Below, piece after piece: positions 7,841 through 14,831 of a DNA stretch of 19,417 bases. Both the position numbers and the translations under genes were made by a program. Below the pieces are notes generated by a model that was not told the DNA's origin, did not search any database, and worked only from the letters and a program-made list of their open reading frames with translations. The stretch is from contig CAZMDJ010000012.1 of the NCBI GenBank assembly GCA_964565165.1, positions 1-19,417 on the forward strand, written 5' to 3'. Source of the DNA: ZLKRG08 sp964565165 (lineage in GTDB: Bacteria; Actinomycetota; Actinomycetes; Nanopelagicales; Nanopelagicaceae). Within the stretch, counting starts at the first letter, position 1, and the number at the start of each line of letters is the position of its first letter.

Positions 7841-8176
7841 TTAGTGGAATGAATCGCCGCAGGCGCATGAGCCTTGAGCGTTTGGATTATCGATTGTGAA
7901 GCCCTGCTTCTCGATAGTGTCCACGAAATCGATAGTTGCGCCAGCTAGGTATGGATCGCTCATCTTGTCGACCTTGACCTTAACGGCTCCGAATGAGCGC
8001 TCAACATCGTCATCCATTGCGCGATCATCGAAGTAAAGCTGATAGCGAAGACCTGAGCAGCCACCTGGCTGTACCGCTACGCGAAGATATAGGTCATCGC
8101 GACCTTCTTGAGCTAAAAGGGTTGCAACCTTCTGGCTTGCTACATCGGTAAGGCTGATGCCGGTATCTGTGCTCAT
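7841..8176 (-). CDS. erpA: A-type iron-sulfur cluster carrier/insertion protein (ErpA/HesB family)
   Basis: This protein carries an Fe-S cluster and delivers it to apo-proteins. The 111 residues contain the three family cysteines: Cys40 in PGGCSGLRY, and Cys104 and Cys106 in the C-terminal GSCACGDSF. That length and spacing are normal for A-type carriers. A strong GAAGGAGAG Shine-Dalgarno precedes the ATG. A homologue lies close to ctaC in mycobacteria (Rv2204c), so the position is conserved. A role in supplying the Rieske protein is plausible but not shown. The 77-nt gap to ctaC contains the presumed ctaC promoter. The exact subtype (ErpA, IscA or SufA-like) cannot be fixed from sequence alone. 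Confidence 0.93.
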   Translation of the reverse strand: MSTDTGISLTDVASQKVATLLAQEGRDDLYLRVAVQPGGCSGLRYQLYFDDRAMDDDVERSFGAVKVKVDKMSDPYLAGATIDFVDTIEKQGFTIDNPNAQGSCACGDSFH

Positions 8177-8258
8177 TGAAACTCTCCTTCGTGAGCGTTA
8201 CTGGAGCAAATGCTACTCCCGTTTTTCGTTTCGTTTAGACAATAACGCCCGTGATAAA

Positions 8259-8264
8259 GAGAAT
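8259..8264 (+). promoter_or_regulatory. Putative -10 element of a leaderless promoter for the DUF3043 gene
   Basis: GAGAAT ends 7 nt before the ATG at 8272, the same spacing as GATAAT before ctaE. No Shine-Dalgarno is visible. A TAGACA at 8236-8241 could serve as a -35 element with a 17-nt spacer (8242-8258). The match is weak and rests on the spacing. Confidence 0.3.
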
Positions 8265-8271
8265 ATGCCCC

Positions 8272-8808
8272 ATGAACGATAAGTCTGAGAGCACACACGG
8301 AAAAGGCCGCCCAACCCCGAAGCGTAAAGAGGCATCGGTAAAGCGCGGCGCATCCCTAGCCCCTGCTAAGACCAAGGAAGAGAAGCGCCAAGCAAAGGCG
8401 GAACTTCGCCAGCAGCGCCTAGCTCAACGAAGCGCATTTATGCGCGGTGACGAGAGCGCACTTCCAGCTCGCGATCGTGGTCCGGTCCGTAAGTATGTTC
8501 GCAACATTGTTGATTCACGTATTAACGTCGGCGAATTCTTCTTGCCTTTCATCTTTATCGTGCTTATCGTTTCAATGACTCGCAATCAGACCGTTGCAAT
8601 CATGTCGATTCTTTTGATGTACGTAATCATGTTCGTCGCTGTTATCGATGGCTGGTTCTTGGGTCGACGTATCAAGAAGCGCGTTGCAGAGAAGTTCCCG
8701 AACGAAAATACCAAGGGCTTAGCTCTTTATGGTTTCTTGCGTTCAACTCAGATGCGTCGCATGCGTGCACCAAAGCCTTTAGTAAAGCGCGGCGAAAAGA
8801 ACTTCTAA
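8272..8808 (+). CDS. DUF3043 domain membrane protein
   Basis: This is a 178-residue protein of a conserved actinobacterial family of unknown function (DUF3043; compare Rv2206 in the same neighbourhood of M. tuberculosis). The N-terminal 60 residues or so are strongly basic and charged (Lys/Arg/Glu-rich, likely a cytoplasmic tail). The stretch RGPVRKYVRNIVDSR leads into two hydrophobic segments (about 85-101 and 107-127). A basic C-terminal tail with STQMRRMRAPKP follows. ATG 8272 is preferred to GTG 8251 because the family usually begins just before the charged tail and because a -10-like element overlaps the longer version. It converges on the aldo/keto reductase with only 9 nt between stops. 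No enzymatic motif is visible. Confidence 0.85.
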   Translation: MNDKSESTHGKGRPTPKRKEASVKRGASLAPAKTKEEKRQAKAELRQQRLAQRSAFMRGDESALPARDRGPVRKYVRNIVDSRINVGEFFLPFIFIVLIVSMTRNQTVAIMSILLMYVIMFVAVIDGWFLGRRIKKRVAEKFPNENTKGLALYGFLRSTQMRRMRAPKPLVKRGEKNF

Positions 8809-8817
8809 TTTAGAAAA

Positions 8818-9819
8818 TTAAGATCGTGGATTTGGCGAAGTTGTCTTCGCTGGATCGCGTTCGATTAAATTTCCTAGAGCTTTATCAATATCTTTTAGCG
8901 TCTCTGCACTTAGCTTTACGCCACTAGCTTTCACATTCTCTTTAATTTGTGAAGGCTTTGAAGCGCCGATAATTGCTGAAGATACATTTGGATTTTGAAG
9001 TACCCAAGCGATCGACATCTGCCCCATTGTTAAACCTTCGCGGTCAGCGATTGGCTTAAGATTTTGAACGGCAGTCAAGACTTCATCGCGCATCCAGCGA
9101 TCAATCATTCCCGCACCGCCCTTTTTATCGGTTGCGCGAGAGCCTGCTGGCGCTTTCTTACCAGGTAGATACTTTCCGGTTAAAACACCTTGCGCCATCG
9201 GAGACCAGACAATGTGGCCGATTCCATTTTCGCGACAGATTGGATCAACTTCTTTTTCGATTACGCGCCAAAGAGCTGAGTATTGCGGCTGGCTAGAGAC
9301 GAAGCGGTTGTAGCCAAGTTCTTTCTGAATCTTTAGCGCTGCCGAGATCTGCTTCGCGTTCCATTCGGAGAAGCCGATATACATAACTTTTCCTTGGCGA
9401 ATCAGATCATCAAATGCGCTGAGTGATTCTTCAATTGGTGTTTCGTAGTCAAAACGGTGGAATTGATAGAGATCAATATGGTCTGTATTTAAACGCTTAA
9501 GCGAAGCATGGACTGATTCCATGATGTGTTTACGAGAAAGTCCGCGATCATTCTTGCCGGCGCCAGTTGGAAAATAAACTTTGGTGAATAGTTCATAAGA
9601 TTCACGGCGAACACCTTTAAGCGCTTTACCTAAAACTGTTTCAGCTTTAGTCGCTGCATAAACATCTGCAGTGTCTAATGTGGTAATTCCGCAATCAAGT
9701 GCAGTGCGTACGGATTTGATTGCCGCATCTTGTTCAACTTGCGAACCATGGGTAAGCCAATTTCCGAAAGAGATTTCAGAGACGTACATTCCTGAATTGC
9801 CGAGTTTGCGATGTTCCAT
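8818..9819 (-). CDS. Aldo/keto reductase
   Basis: This NAD(P)H-dependent oxidoreductase belongs to the TIM-barrel aldo/keto reductase superfamily, in the branch that includes potassium-channel beta-subunit-like and YghZ-like enzymes. The catalytic tetrad is visible: Asp49 and Tyr54 (TLDTADVY), Lys80 (TKVYFP) and His121 (YQFHRFD). The C-terminal cofactor-binding region reads SSAIIGASKPSQIKEN. The 333-residue length is typical. A GGGAGAG Shine-Dalgarno lies just before the ATG. The physiological substrate cannot be deduced. It is divergent from the B12-riboswitch cassette and shares its upstream region, including an inverted repeat, but a functional link is unproven. Confidence 0.94.
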   Translation of the reverse strand: MEHRKLGNSGMYVSEISFGNWLTHGSQVEQDAAIKSVRTALDCGITTLDTADVYAATKAETVLGKALKGVRRESYELFTKVYFPTGAGKNDRGLSRKHIMESVHASLKRLNTDHIDLYQFHRFDYETPIEESLSAFDDLIRQGKVMYIGFSEWNAKQISAALKIQKELGYNRFVSSQPQYSALWRVIEKEVDPICRENGIGHIVWSPMAQGVLTGKYLPGKKAPAGSRATDKKGGAGMIDRWMRDEVLTAVQNLKPIADREGLTMGQMSIAWVLQNPNVSSAIIGASKPSQIKENVKASGVKLSAETLKDIDKALGNLIERDPAKTTSPNPRS

Positions 9820-9834
9820 TTGAGACTCTCCCGC

Positions 9835-9863
9835 TTGATTCTTGCCAAGCCATCACTTATATG
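9835..9863 (+). promoter_or_regulatory. Putative promoter of the cobalamin riboswitch/ECF operon, overlapping the divergent reductase promoter
   Basis: TTGATT (9835-9840) and TATATG (9858-9863) are separated by 17 nt and read on the + strand, predicting a start near 9870. The same AT-rich element read on the - strand gives TATAAG (9861-9856), a candidate -10 for the aldo/keto reductase with an untranslated leader of about 30 nt. The two promoters would therefore overlap. The matches to consensus are partial. Confidence 0.35.
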
Positions 9864-9882
9864 GTTGTATCCAGCCTACAAC
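9864..9882. repeat. 19-bp inverted repeat in the divergent promoter region (possible operator)
   Basis: GTTGTA (9864-9869) and TACAAC (9877-9882) form a perfect 6-bp dyad with a 7-nt centre. For the reductase it would lie in the spacer between a weak AAGTTG -35 and the TATAAG -10. For the riboswitch transcript it would lie at the predicted start site. This is consistent with a dimeric regulator, but no regulator gene is nearby. Confidence 0.35.
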
Positions 9883-9883
9883 T

Positions 9884-10021
9884 TAATATTTCGAATTACA
9901 GGGGAAGTTTGGTGTGAATCCAACGCTGACCCGCAACCGTTAAAGCCGGATTACCTGCACTTCGAAAGAACAGACCACCCGCCGAGGTTTGCGGGGCTAA
10001 GTCATCAAACTTTGCAGATAT
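9884..10021 (+). promoter_or_regulatory. Cobalamin (B12) riboswitch aptamer
   Basis: The conserved B12-box core is present in order: GGGGAAG (9901-9907), TTTGG paired with CCAA around GGTGTGAATCC, then GCTGACCCGCAACCGT (9925-9940), AGCCGGA (9944-9950) and ACCTGC (9953-9958). A downstream CCCGC/GCGGG hairpin (9978-9982 with 9991-9995) fits the peripheral stem that docks on the core. Outer boundaries are approximate. The aptamer is followed directly by an intrinsic terminator. It would therefore act by transcription attenuation, switching off the downstream uptake genes when cobalamin is plentiful. Confidence 0.93.
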
Positions 10022-10067
10022 GTCGTTCATGTTAGGGACTTTAATTTCCTAATTGAACGACTTTTTT
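10022..10067 (+). terminator. Riboswitch expression-platform terminator
   Basis: GTCGTTCA (10022-10029) pairs with TGAACGAC (10054-10061). The helix continues inward after a small internal loop as TTAGG (10032-10036) with CCTAA (10048-10052). A run of T residues follows from 10062. It sits between the B12 aptamer and the first structural gene, the position of a regulated terminator. Confidence 0.9.
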
Positions 10068-10129
10068 ATTTAGTTTTTTGTTAGCCCAGTAAGTCTTCCT
10101 AGACACCCTAATTAAAGGAAACTTAACTG

Positions 10130-10660
10130 ATGAAGAAGATCTTCTCACTTGTAATTACTTCCCTACTTATTGCTACATCGTTTACTCCAGCTAACGCAGC
10201 AACCGAAAAAGGTTGGCGCTATTGGGGTTACTTCCAGGCAGCACCTGGTTCAACCGCATGGAACTACGCTCTAACTGGCCCAGCTGGCTCAACTCCAAAA
10301 GATGGCGCGGTTGAAGGTTGGAAGTTCTCGTACTCAAGCAACACTGTTGATACCGGCAATCCAACTTTGAAGCCAAACTTCAAGGCAATCTGCTCAGGTA
10401 CTCCTTCACAGGCGGGGCTAATCCGCGTTGCAGTTGTAGTTGATTTCGGACTACGTGCAATTGCGCCAAAGGGAGAAACAGTTCAACAGACAATTCGTCG
10501 TTGCGTTTCAGTTAAAGCTGGTAGCAACGGCTTAGATATTTTAAATAAGGCTGTGCCGGTTCGTACCTCATCTGAGGGTTTTGTCTGCGGTCTAAATAAC
10601 TACCCAGCAAAAGAGTGCAGCACTGAAATTACAACTCCAAAGTCACTTTTGAAGAAGTAA
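10130..10660 (+). CDS. Secreted SCO2322-like protein of a B12-regulated ECF cassette
   Basis: This is an exported 176-residue protein without an assigned activity. A signal peptide with a basic start, a hydrophobic core and a likely Ala-Asn-Ala cleavage site after residue 23 is visible. The mature part has WRYWGYF, GPAGSTPKDGAVEGWKFSYS, VAVVVDFG and FVCGLNNYPAKEC. I recall these patterns from secreted SCO2322-type proteins encoded next to ECF transporters in Streptomyces and relatives. Four cysteines (88, 125, 153, 163) could form two disulfides. Unlike the longer streptomycete proteins as I remember them, no C-terminal membrane anchor is present. An AAAGGAAA ribosome binding site precedes the ATG. 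As the first gene behind the B12 riboswitch it may help capture or hand over corrinoid, which is an inference. Confidence 0.85.
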   Translation: MKKIFSLVITSLLIATSFTPANAATEKGWRYWGYFQAAPGSTAWNYALTGPAGSTPKDGAVEGWKFSYSSNTVDTGNPTLKPNFKAICSGTPSQAGLIRVAVVVDFGLRAIAPKGETVQQTIRRCVSVKAGSNGLDILNKAVPVRTSSEGFVCGLNNYPAKECSTEITTPKSLLKK

Positions 10661-10663
10661 TAA

Positions 10664-11407
10664 ATTAAGAAACTACACCCACTGACGTGGTGGTTATGGA
10701 GCGCTCTCCTAGCCACCACTTTGGTGCGCCTACAGAATAGTTGGCTAACAGTTGCAACTATCGGTGTAGTTTCAATTCTGGTAATTAAATTTAGATCAGA
10801 TGGCCCATGGGCTGATAGTTACAAATGGGCGTTAAAACTTGCTTTTGCGGTGATTGTATTTCGAGTATTTATCGGAGTTGTAATTGGAGTTCCAGTACCG
10901 GGGCAGGTCTTATTCACGATTCCAACAATTCCACTTCCACATTGGATGGCCGGAATTACTTTAGGCGGCGCAGTTACTTGGGAACGCGTAAGTTCGACAA
11001 TAATCGAGAGTTTAAATATCGCATCGATTATTGCGCTCTTTGGTGCAGCAACAGCTCTAACAAATCCTCGAGCAGTATTGCGATCAATTCCCCCAGTCTT
11101 CTATGAAGTCGGCATGGTTCTGGTCATTGCAACTACTTTGACGCCACAACTTGTAGGTAATCTAAAGAGAATTCGGATTGCACAGAAGATGCGTGGTATC
11201 ACCACCAATCGCTTCCTTTCTTGGAGACAGATTGCGATGCCTCTTCTGGAGGATTCATTAGCCAGAGCGCTGGATTTAGCTGCTGCAATGGATTCACGAG
11301 GATATGGACAATCACGTAAGAGAAGTAAATATCGCCCGCAAAAATTTGCTCTTCGCGATCTCCTTTTTCTCTCAACTTCTATAGCTTTTCTGGCGGTCTC
11401 AATATGA
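10664..11407 (+). CDS. ECF transporter transmembrane component T (EcfT/CbiQ family), probable AUU start
   Basis: EcfT is the membrane scaffold that couples the ATPase to the substrate-binding S component. Helices include about 9-26, 30-42, 56-75 and 104-121. The cytoplasmic coupling region carries two Arg-Gly motifs, QKMRGITTN and AMDSRGYGQ, as expected. The first standard start is TTG 10721, but the reading frame continues upstream to 10664 and encodes KKLHPLTWWLWSALLATTL. This matches the conserved N terminus (HPxxWWLWALGLA) of actinobacterial EcfT. The first codon after the upstream gene's tandem TAATAA is ATT, so an AUU start with translational coupling is the simplest reading; CTG 10682 is an alternative. 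The stop overlaps the ATPase ATG as ATGA. Confidence 0.9.
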   Translation: MKKLHPLTWWLWSALLATTLVRLQNSWLTVATIGVVSILVIKFRSDGPWADSYKWALKLAFAVIVFRVFIGVVIGVPVPGQVLFTIPTIPLPHWMAGITLGGAVTWERVSSTIIESLNIASIIALFGAATALTNPRAVLRSIPPVFYEVGMVLVIATTLTPQLVGNLKRIRIAQKMRGITTNRFLSWRQIAMPLLEDSLARALDLAAAMDSRGYGQSRKRSKYRPQKFALRDLLFLSTSIAFLAVSI

Positions 11408-12957
11408 TTAAGTTTCAAAACGTTTCACTGATTTATCCAACTTCTCAAAAGACTATTCTGGATAAACTCAATTTTGAAATCGGCGAAGGTGAATTTGTTC
11501 TCCTAATTGGCGAAACTGGAATCGGTAAGAGTTCCGTATTGCGCTTAATTAATGGCTTAGTGCCGCACCATACCGGCGGCATCTTGGCCGGTAGCGTTGA
11601 AGTTGGTGGAATCTCAACTAGAGATGTGAGACCTGGAGAGCTAGCTGAACTAATAGGCATCGTCGGTCAGAATCCAATTAATGGTTTTGTAACTGATGTT
11701 GTTGAAGATGAACTGGCTTTCTCGATGGAATCGCTAAATCTTCCGCAAGAGACTATGCGTAAGCGCATTGAAGAGGTTTTAGATCTACTTAGTTTGGCAC
11801 CAGTTCGCGCAAGAAAAATTGCCACGTTATCCGGCGGCGAACAACAACGTGTCGCAATTGCTGCAGCGATGGTGCTTCATCCAAAAATCTTGGTACTTGA
11901 TGAACCTACCAGTGCCCTTGATCCGGTTGCAGCGGAAGAAGTTCTGGCAATCTTGCAACGCCTGGTGCATGACTTAGGAATCACTGTAATCATCGCCGAA
12001 CATCGTTTGGAACGTGTAATTGGCTACGTGGATACTGTCATTGAGATTGGTGCAGATGGAAGTACTCGAATCGGTAAACCAGAAGAAATTTTGAAGGATT
12101 CAAAGATCGCGCCTCCGATTGTGAAACTTGCACGTGCCTTGAAGTTACCTTCCGTTGCGTTATCAGTTCGCGAACTTCGTAAGCAGACTGAAAAGGTTCG
12201 CGAAACAGGTAAAGATATTAACGCTCGCCATGAAGTTCTAGGTCGCAAAGTTATTGAAACCGAGAAGCTCTCTGTGAAGTATCAAGAGAAAGTTGCCCTT
12301 AAGCCACTCAATTTGGAAATCCGAGGCGGCGAAATTGTGGCGCTGATGGGTCGTAACGGAGCCGGTAAGTCATCTTTTATTAAGTCCTTACTAGGCGTAA
12401 TTGATTTTGAAGGCAAAGTTAAGAAGAGCGCCAACAAGATTGGATACATTCCGCAAGATGCTAATGATCTGCTCTATCACCAGAGCGTTGCGGCTGAGTG
12501 TCAGCAAACCGACCGCGATAACAATTTACCTAGCGGTGCCACATTTAAATTGCTTAATCAATTGACCCCGAATATTAAAGAGAGTTCCCATCCACGAGAT
12601 CTATCCGAGGGCCAACGTTTAGCTTTAGTTCTGGCAATTGTGTTGGCGCCAAACCCTGACCTTTTAATCTTGGATGAACCGACCCGAGGTTTGGATTACT
12701 CAGCGAAAGAACTCCTTATAAAGCAGTTGATTGCACGTTCTGAATCTGGCGCAGCGGTACTTATCGCAACTCATGACGTTGAGTTGGTTGCTGAACTAGC
12801 CACTCGAATAGTGATTCTGGCTGACGGCGACTTAGTTGCAGATGGACCAACGATTGAAGTGCTACTGGCATCTCCTGCTTTTGCACCACAAGTCACCAAG
12901 GTGATGTCACCGCGAAGATGGTTAACAGTTGGCGATGTCTTGAAAGCAATCGAATGA
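11404..12957 (+). CDS. ECF transporter ATPase, two fused ABC domains
   Basis: This protein hydrolyses ATP to power vitamin uptake and fuses the usual EcfA/EcfA' pair into one 517-residue chain. Domain 1 has Walker A GETGIGKS (36-43), signature LSGGEQQR (142-149), Walker B ILVLDEP (162-168) and switch His200. Domain 2 has Walker A GRNGAGKS (316-323), signature LSEGQ (400-404), Walker B LLILDEP (420-426) and His457. A charged linker of about 40 residues joins them. All catalytic motifs are intact in both halves; the second signature is the degenerate LSEGQ form. It overlaps the genes on both sides by ATGA, so EcfT, the ATPase and the S component are strictly coupled. Confidence 0.96.
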   Translation: MIKFQNVSLIYPTSQKTILDKLNFEIGEGEFVLLIGETGIGKSSVLRLINGLVPHHTGGILAGSVEVGGISTRDVRPGELAELIGIVGQNPINGFVTDVVEDELAFSMESLNLPQETMRKRIEEVLDLLSLAPVRARKIATLSGGEQQRVAIAAAMVLHPKILVLDEPTSALDPVAAEEVLAILQRLVHDLGITVIIAEHRLERVIGYVDTVIEIGADGSTRIGKPEEILKDSKIAPPIVKLARALKLPSVALSVRELRKQTEKVRETGKDINARHEVLGRKVIETEKLSVKYQEKVALKPLNLEIRGGEIVALMGRNGAGKSSFIKSLLGVIDFEGKVKKSANKIGYIPQDANDLLYHQSVAAECQQTDRDNNLPSGATFKLLNQLTPNIKESSHPRDLSEGQRLALVLAIVLAPNPDLLILDEPTRGLDYSAKELLIKQLIARSESGAAVLIATHDVELVAELATRIVILADGDLVADGPTIEVLLASPAFAPQVTKVMSPRRWLTVGDVLKAIE

Positions 12958-13721
12958 AAACTGCAGATATCTTTCGATTTAAAGGTTTCCAATCCCTTTC
13001 TTTAATCGCAGTTTCAGTTATCAGCGCGCTGGGCTTCTTCTGGCCTTTTCTATCAAGTGAAAATAAGAGCGGAACTATTTTCTGGATTGCTACTAGCTTC
13101 TCTCTGCTCTTGCTACTTGCGGTAATTGGTAGAGCAAAATTTGATGCCAAATCATTGGCGCTGCTTGCAGTATTAAGTGCAATCATCGCAGCGCTTCGTC
13201 CGCTTGGCGCAGGCGCTGCAGGAATCGAACCGATGTGGTTCTTACTTATTCTGGCGAGTTACGTATTTGGTTCTAGTTTCGGATTTTTACTCGGCGTTTT
13301 TTCGATGTTGCTATCGGCATTTCTAACAGGTGGATTTGGGCCTTGGCTTCCATATCAAATATTTGCAGCAGCGTGGATTGGTTTCATTGCAGGAGCTGTG
13401 CCAAAGGTAAAACGTTTTGAGATTCCGCTCTTAGTTACCACTGCGCTCATCACATCAGAACTTTTTGGAATTTTGATGGATCTACAGTTCTGGCCTTGGG
13501 CATTTGGTCCAAAAACTCAGCTTTCATATATTCCTGGCGCAGCGATCACAGAGAACTTGCACCGCTTCTTTACCTATCATCTTGCATCATCCATGGCATG
13601 GAATGTGCCGCGTGCGATCTTTACTGCCGTTTTAATAGTTGCAGTTGGCCCTGGTGTTTTGAGCGCGCTTAAGCGAGCTTCAAGAAAAGCAAGCTTCGTT
13701 AGCGAGATTAAATTTATTTAA
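12954..13721 (+). CDS. ECF transporter S component (predicted cobalamin/corrinoid-specific)
   Basis: This integral membrane protein would bind the substrate for the ECF transporter. From ATG 12954 it has 255 residues and about six hydrophobic segments. The conserved actinobacterial S-component stretch includes ALRPLGAGAAGIEPMWF, GSSFGFLLG and FGPWLPYQIFAAAWIG. The start is set by the ATGA overlap with the ATPase gene; an upstream ATG at 12918 would overlap it by 40 nt without need. Substrate specificity cannot be read from the protein itself. The B12 riboswitch upstream makes cobalamin or a precursor the best guess. The gene ends by overlapping the convergent gcvT by 8 nt, with no terminator visible. 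Confidence 0.88.
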   Translation: MKTADIFRFKGFQSLSLIAVSVISALGFFWPFLSSENKSGTIFWIATSFSLLLLLAVIGRAKFDAKSLALLAVLSAIIAALRPLGAGAAGIEPMWFLLILASYVFGSSFGFLLGVFSMLLSAFLTGGFGPWLPYQIFAAAWIGFIAGAVPKVKRFEIPLLVTTALITSELFGILMDLQFWPWAFGPKTQLSYIPGAAITENLHRFFTYHLASSMAWNVPRAIFTAVLIVAVGPGVLSALKRASRKASFVSEIKFI

Positions 13722-14793
13722 CGTGTGGCTCGACCATAGGGATCTTTACGATCTCTGCAGCCAATTGGCGACCACGTACATCAATTGTGACTTTATCGCC
13801 CACTTTAAATTGATTATCAACTAAACCAAGTGCGATACCAACTTTGAGCGTTGGCGAGAATGTTCCGGAAGTTGTCTCTCCGACTACGTTTCCATCAACA
13901 AGAATTGGCATGTGGCCGCGTGGAATTCCGCGATCTAATAATTTAATTCCGCGAAGTCGACGTGGTGCACCCGCTGCATTCTCAGCGCGAAGCGCATCTT
14001 CACCATGGAAATGTGGCTTATTAAAAGCGATTGCCCACTTTGCTCCGCCAACTGTTCCGGTAATTGATTCTGAAAGTTCTTGTCCGTGTAATGGGTAACC
14101 CATCTCTGTACGCAAGGTATCGCGAGAACCAAGTCCACAAACTAAACCATCGCCTAAATTGCCAGCGATTGCATCCCAAACTTTTGAGGCTTCGTTCCAT
14201 TTAGGTAGAACTTCATAACCATGTTCGCCTGAATAACCGGTGCGGCAGACAATTACCTGACAGCCATCAATTATTCCATGCGTAAATGCCATGTAATCGA
14301 TATCAAGTTTCAAACCTAGTGATTCAAGGAGCGACTTCGAACGAGGCCCTTGTACCGCTATAACTGCATACTCTTCGTGCTGATTAACGATTGTTAAATC
14401 TGCCGGTGCGCTCTTTGTTAGAACAGTAAATACCTTGTCGCAGTTAGCTGCATTTGGAACCAAGAAGATGTCATCTACTGAGTTGCGATAAGCAATGATG
14501 TCATCGATAACGCCACCCTTGTCATTACAAAGTAAGTTGTATTGAGCTTCGCCATCCTTAATTAAATCTAAATCATTAGTGAGGATGCTATTTATATAGT
14601 CCTTAGCACCTGGACCCTTAATTGAAATTTTGCCAAGGTGCGATACATCGAAGATACCTACACGATTACGAACCGCGTCATGCTCGGCAAGAACTCCACC
14701 ACCTGGATATTCGATCGGCATCTCCCAGCCGCCGAAGTCAGCCATCTTTGCGCCGAGCGCTTTATGTTTTGCATCTAGTGGTGAATGTTTCAT
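13714..14793 (-). CDS. gcvT: Aminomethyltransferase (glycine cleavage system T protein)
   Basis: GcvT releases ammonia from the aminomethyl-lipoyl H protein and transfers the one-carbon unit to tetrahydrofolate. The 359-residue length is normal. Family motifs are visible: FGGWEMPIEYPGG, FDVSHLGKISIKG, QYNLLCNDKGGVIDD with the catalytic aspartate at 97 or 98, RTGYSGEHGYEV, and EMGYPLHGQEL near the folate-binding region. gcvH and gcvP are not in the window. A gcvT-pepA neighbourhood also occurs in mycobacteria. No Shine-Dalgarno is present; the sequence before the ATG is CCTCCACCT. A TAACCT hexamer 6 nt upstream suggests a leaderless message. Confidence 0.96.
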   Translation of the reverse strand: MKHSPLDAKHKALGAKMADFGGWEMPIEYPGGGVLAEHDAVRNRVGIFDVSHLGKISIKGPGAKDYINSILTNDLDLIKDGEAQYNLLCNDKGGVIDDIIAYRNSVDDIFLVPNAANCDKVFTVLTKSAPADLTIVNQHEEYAVIAVQGPRSKSLLESLGLKLDIDYMAFTHGIIDGCQVIVCRTGYSGEHGYEVLPKWNEASKVWDAIAGNLGDGLVCGLGSRDTLRTEMGYPLHGQELSESITGTVGGAKWAIAFNKPHFHGEDALRAENAAGAPRRLRGIKLLDRGIPRGHMPILVDGNVVGETTSGTFSPTLKVGIALGLVDNQFKVGDKVTIDVRGRQLAAEIVKIPMVEPHVK

Positions 14794-14799
14794 AGGTGG

Positions 14800-14805
14800 A
14801 GGTTA
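14800..14805 (-). promoter_or_regulatory. Putative -10 element of a leaderless gcvT promoter
   Basis: On the minus strand TAACCT (TANNNT) is followed by 6 nt and then the gcvT ATG at 14793. The intervening sequence has no Shine-Dalgarno. It shares the 38-bp divergent intergenic region with the pepA promoter. Confidence 0.4.
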
Positions 14806-14816
14806 GCGAATACTCC

Positions 14817-14829
14817 GCCTAAGATAGGC
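14817..14829 (+). promoter_or_regulatory. Putative pepA -10 element inside a small palindrome
   Basis: TAAGAT (14820-14825) ends 6 nt before the pepA ATG at 14832. Hexamer and spacing are identical to the ctaC promoter. The hexamer is embedded in the perfect dyad GCCTA-AGA-TAGGC (14817-14829). No Shine-Dalgarno is present, so a leaderless transcript is likely. Confidence 0.45.
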
Positions 14830-14831
14830 AA

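Noticed and set aside
9811..10035. A 74-codon plus-strand frame upstream of the secreted protein
   Set aside because: It runs through the divergent promoter and the cobalamin riboswitch aptamer, whose conserved RNA motifs explain the sequence. The encoded peptide resembles nothing.
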